From Microvirga calopogonii (GTDB taxonomy: Bacteria; Pseudomonadota; Alphaproteobacteria; Rhizobiales; Beijerinckiaceae), in NCBI RefSeq assembly GCF_003347665.1, contig NZ_QDGA01000004.1:124001-188000 (forward strand): DNA of 64,000 bases, written 5' to 3'. This document shows positions 60,619 to 64,000 of the stretch, piece after piece. The notes beneath the pieces were generated by a model. The model worked only from the letters and a program-made list of their open reading frames with translations, made no database searches and had not been told where the DNA came from. Every line of letters begins with the position of its first letter. Within the stretch, counting starts at the first letter, position 1. The position numbers and the translations under genes are program-made.

Positions 60619-61344
60619 ATGCTGCCGAAGAACGATCAAGGCGTTGTGCAGACCCTCCGTCCTTCCGTAAAGGCGCCGGTCTTTCCCAGCAATTCGACCG
60701 AGTTTATCAACGTCATGGCGCATTACCACCGCGCCGAGATCGCCCGCATGGCCGGCTGGCGCGACCGGATCGACCGGACGACAAACTGGGCCATCACTGT
60801 GGTGGCCGCCATGCTGTCGGTCTCCCTGTCCACGTCGACCGCCCACCACGGCGTGCTGATCTTCGCCATGGTGCTGGTCCTCCTGCTGCTCGTAATCGAG
60901 GCGCGGCGGTACCGCTTCTTCGACGTGTACCGGAACCGGGTCCGCCGGATGGAACGCAATTACTTCGCCCAGATCTTCGCTCCCGAGGAGGGGACCACGG
61001 ACGATTGGGTCCAGAAGCTGGGTGAGGACCTCCGTCGTCCCCTGTTCCTGACGAGCACCAGCGAGGCCATCACGCGCCGCCTCCGGCGCAATTATTGCTG
61101 GCTGTTCCTGATCCTGCTCTTCGCTTGGCTGGTGAAGACCACCTTCATCAGGATGCAGGAGAACGCGGTCGATGCTCACCTCGTCGGATCGGTGGGGGAA
61201 TGGGTTCGGAATGCGGCCATCGGGCCGGCTCCCGGATGGGTCGTAATCGCCGGTCTGGCCGTCTTCTATGGATGGATCCTCTACGCCGCCCTGCGCAAAC
61301 CGACGGGCGAGGGGGAGCTGGCCTTCGGCAACGTGCATGTCTGA
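60619..61344 (+). CDS. DUF2270 integral membrane protein
   Basis: A 241-residue protein with hydrophobic segments at about 60-78, 85-100, 165-185 and 208-230. Family traits: EFINVMAHYHRAEIARMAGW, RYRFFDVYRNRVRRMERNYF, DDWVQKLGEDLRRPLFLTS. The DUF2270 function is unknown. It sits beside a universal stress protein gene, both plus strand, 89 bp apart. Confidence 0.85.
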   Translation: MLPKNDQGVVQTLRPSVKAPVFPSNSTEFINVMAHYHRAEIARMAGWRDRIDRTTNWAITVVAAMLSVSLSTSTAHHGVLIFAMVLVLLLLVIEARRYRFFDVYRNRVRRMERNYFAQIFAPEEGTTDDWVQKLGEDLRRPLFLTSTSEAITRRLRRNYCWLFLILLFAWLVKTTFIRMQENAVDAHLVGSVGEWVRNAAIGPAPGWVVIAGLAVFYGWILYAALRKPTGEGELAFGNVHV

Positions 61345-61433
61345 AGGGACGCAAAGATAGGCTGTGCCGGATGGCGGCTTGGGAGTATAATGCTTTCGAG
61401 GCGTCGCCCCACAGGCTTGCCGAGGTGGTTGCC

Positions 61434-62267
61434 ATGAAAGCCATTCTGGTTCCGGTTGAGCCGCATAGTTTCATCCGTTCGGTCCTGGACGCCGCCCTGC
61501 TCGTCGCGGGCCGGTTCGGAAGCCATGTGGAGGGACTGGCGCTCGGTCCCGATATCCCGGAGGTCATCGCCTTCGATGTCCCGGTCGGCTGGACCATCCT
61601 GAGCGAGAAGGAGCAGCGTGAGCACCTGTCGCGATCGCGGCACCTCTTCGAGGAATTCATGCTCTCCTGCGCGGTGCCGCGCAAAACGGAAGCGGCAGAC
61701 GAGGTTACCTGCGACTTTATCGGGCAGCAATTGTTCGGAGACAGCTATATCGGCAGCTTCGGCCGGGTCTTCGACTTGGTCGTGCTCGGTCGCCCTGGAA
61801 CGCAGGATGAGCCGCCGCGACTCGCCACTCTGGAAGCTGCCTTGTTCGAGGGCGGACGGCCCGTGCTCATGGTCCCGCCCGCGTCACCGGCGTCGATCGG
61901 CGAGACTGTCGTGATCGCTTGGAACGGCAGCACGGAAACGGCTCGGACCGTGGCGCTCGCGATGCCCATCCTGAAGAAGGCCGGTCGTGTCGTCGTTCTG
62001 TCGCTGGATGGCTGGGGAGTGGACGGTCCAAGCGGTGCGGAGCTCGCTTTCCGCCTCGAGCGAAACGGAGTTCGGGTCGAGACGGCGGTTCGCAGGCTGA
62101 ACACGCGCTCCCCGGGCGAGGCCATTCTCGAAGACGCCGCTTCGTTTCATGCGGATCTGCTCGTCAAGGGGGCCTACACCCAGAGCCGTCTGAGGCAGAT
62201 GATCTTCGGCGGCGCGACGAGCCACATCATTGCCCATGCGGGTATGCCGGTCCTGATGGCCCATTAG
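61434..62267 (+). CDS. Universal stress protein, tandem UspA type
   Basis: A 277-residue protein. The N-terminal half (MKAILVPVEPHSFIRSVLDA) is degenerate, while the C-terminal UspA fold shows VVIAWNGSTETARTVALAMP and GGATSHIIAHAGMPVLMAH, part of the ATP-binding G-2x-G-9x-G(S/T) region. It likely acts in stress survival. It is co-oriented with the DUF2270 gene. Confidence 0.87.
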   Translation: MKAILVPVEPHSFIRSVLDAALLVAGRFGSHVEGLALGPDIPEVIAFDVPVGWTILSEKEQREHLSRSRHLFEEFMLSCAVPRKTEAADEVTCDFIGQQLFGDSYIGSFGRVFDLVVLGRPGTQDEPPRLATLEAALFEGGRPVLMVPPASPASIGETVVIAWNGSTETARTVALAMPILKKAGRVVVLSLDGWGVDGPSGAELAFRLERNGVRVETAVRRLNTRSPGEAILEDAASFHADLLVKGAYTQSRLRQMIFGGATSHIIAHAGMPVLMAH

Positions 62268-62361
62268 CGCCGCGCGGTGATCTCCGGCGCTCCGCGAGAG
62301 TCGCGCCGTTCTTCTTCTTGGTACTCGGGGTTGCGTTCTTCTACAGCAGGCGGAGGCATCC

Positions 62362-62652
62362 ATGTATGTCGTCATTCGCAAGTTCAGCAAGATGCGCTCG
62401 GTACCTGAGGCGGCGCGGCGAGCGGAGAGCGGGATCGGCCAGATCCTGCGGCAATCTCCGGGCTTCCAAGAGTATCATGTCTTCGATTGCGGCAACGGTT
62501 CCGGAGGCTCCGTCACTCTGTTCGACAGCCGCGAGGCTGCTCTTGCGGCCAACGAGAAGGCCCTCGCCTGGATCCGCGCCAGCTTGGCCGATTTGATTCA
62601 GGGCGAACCGGAAATCACGGCCGGCGAGATTCTGGCGACAGTAAAGCCTTGA
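62362..62652 (+). CDS. Small ABM-like (antibiotic biosynthesis monooxygenase-fold) protein
   Basis: A 96-residue protein: MYVVIRKFSKMRSVPEAARR, then GFQEYHVFDCGNGSGGSVTL and FDSREAALAANEKALAWIRA. This alternating pattern suits a ferredoxin-like ABM/Dabb fold. It lies 94 bp after the stress protein on the same strand. The function is not assigned. Confidence 0.65.
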   Translation: MYVVIRKFSKMRSVPEAARRAESGIGQILRQSPGFQEYHVFDCGNGSGGSVTLFDSREAALAANEKALAWIRASLADLIQGEPEITAGEILATVKP

Positions 62653-62714
62653 TGGTGCCAGCGGATTTGTCCGCGCTATCAGAGCCTGTCTATAACCGGC
62701 ATTTGCTCCTTTAG

Positions 62715-64000
<1,286 letters not shown>

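Overview
The window is high-GC DNA from an alphaproteobacterium. The order Hyphomicrobiales (Rhizobiales) is likely because of the LivKHMGF, BigR, PaoABC and TRAP gene styles and the dispersed palindromic repeats built on GCATCGGA-type hairpins. A Microvirga- or Methylobacteriaceae-like host is only a guess. Almost every base is chromosomal metabolic and stress-response DNA. I see no tRNA, rRNA, CRISPR array, transposase or phage gene.

Layout. (1) 1-2902: a partial fused indolepyruvate:ferredoxin oxidoreductase with a divergent Lrp/AsnC regulator. (2) 3196-17034: a large phenylacetate (paa) island. It holds a minus-strand operon paaZ, fused enoyl-CoA hydratase/3-hydroxyacyl-CoA dehydrogenase and a hotdog protein; plus-strand paaX and paaABCDE with an extra PaaA-like gene; and a minus-strand operon paaG-paaI-paaK-tetR. 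Two matching palindromes (7829-7852, 17013-17034) look like operators for the TetR protein. (3) 17256-21914: a branched-chain-amino-acid-type ABC transporter that diverges from paaG and is probably the uptake system. (4) 22157-25962: an exported molybdenum aldehyde oxidoreductase, PaoABC type. (5) 26167-30725: RcnA/RcnR nickel-cobalt efflux, a Met-rich Spy/CpxP-like protein and a ClC channel. (6) 30926-38007: a persulfide/sulfide-response region (BigR-like ArsR, two YeeE/YedE transporters, DUF442 phosphatase-like sulfurtransferase, TauE, Blh dioxygenase). A cyanide-insensitive-type bd oxidase operon with its own GbsR/MarR regulator sits inside it. The tauE gene carries an in-frame amber codon.

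(7) 38160-49655: a heme-binding-type beta-barrel protein, then an M20 amidohydrolase, alpha/beta hydrolase, oligopeptide-type ABC transporter, RpiR regulator, DUF2783 protein and FAD aromatic hydroxylase. This looks like a catabolic unit for an unidentified amide- or peptide-like aromatic compound. (8) 49882-52375: exbB-exbD-tonB with a secreted protein upstream. (9) 52645-58411: a UxaA-family sugar-acid dehydratase, a TRAP transporter and a divergent FCD-type GntR regulator. (10) 58656-64000: 1-Cys peroxiredoxin, a second Blh-like persulfide dioxygenase, a DUF2270 membrane protein, a universal stress protein, a small ABM-like protein, and the start of a branched-chain 2-oxoacid dehydrogenase (E1 alpha, cut by the window edge).

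How it fits together. Aromatic amino-acid carbon could enter as arylpyruvate (IOR gives aryl-acetyl-CoA), as aldehyde (PaoABC gives the acid) or as imported phenylacetate (PaaK gives the CoA ester). The ring is epoxidised by PaaABCE(D), isomerised by PaaG, opened by PaaZ and shortened by the fused hydratase/dehydrogenase. No PaaJ thiolase is present here. Control appears layered: PaaX, the TetR protein and the Lrp protein for aromatic carbon; BigR for persulfide; and GbsR, RpiR, RcnR and FCD-GntR each next to its own target, with palindromes visible for most of them.
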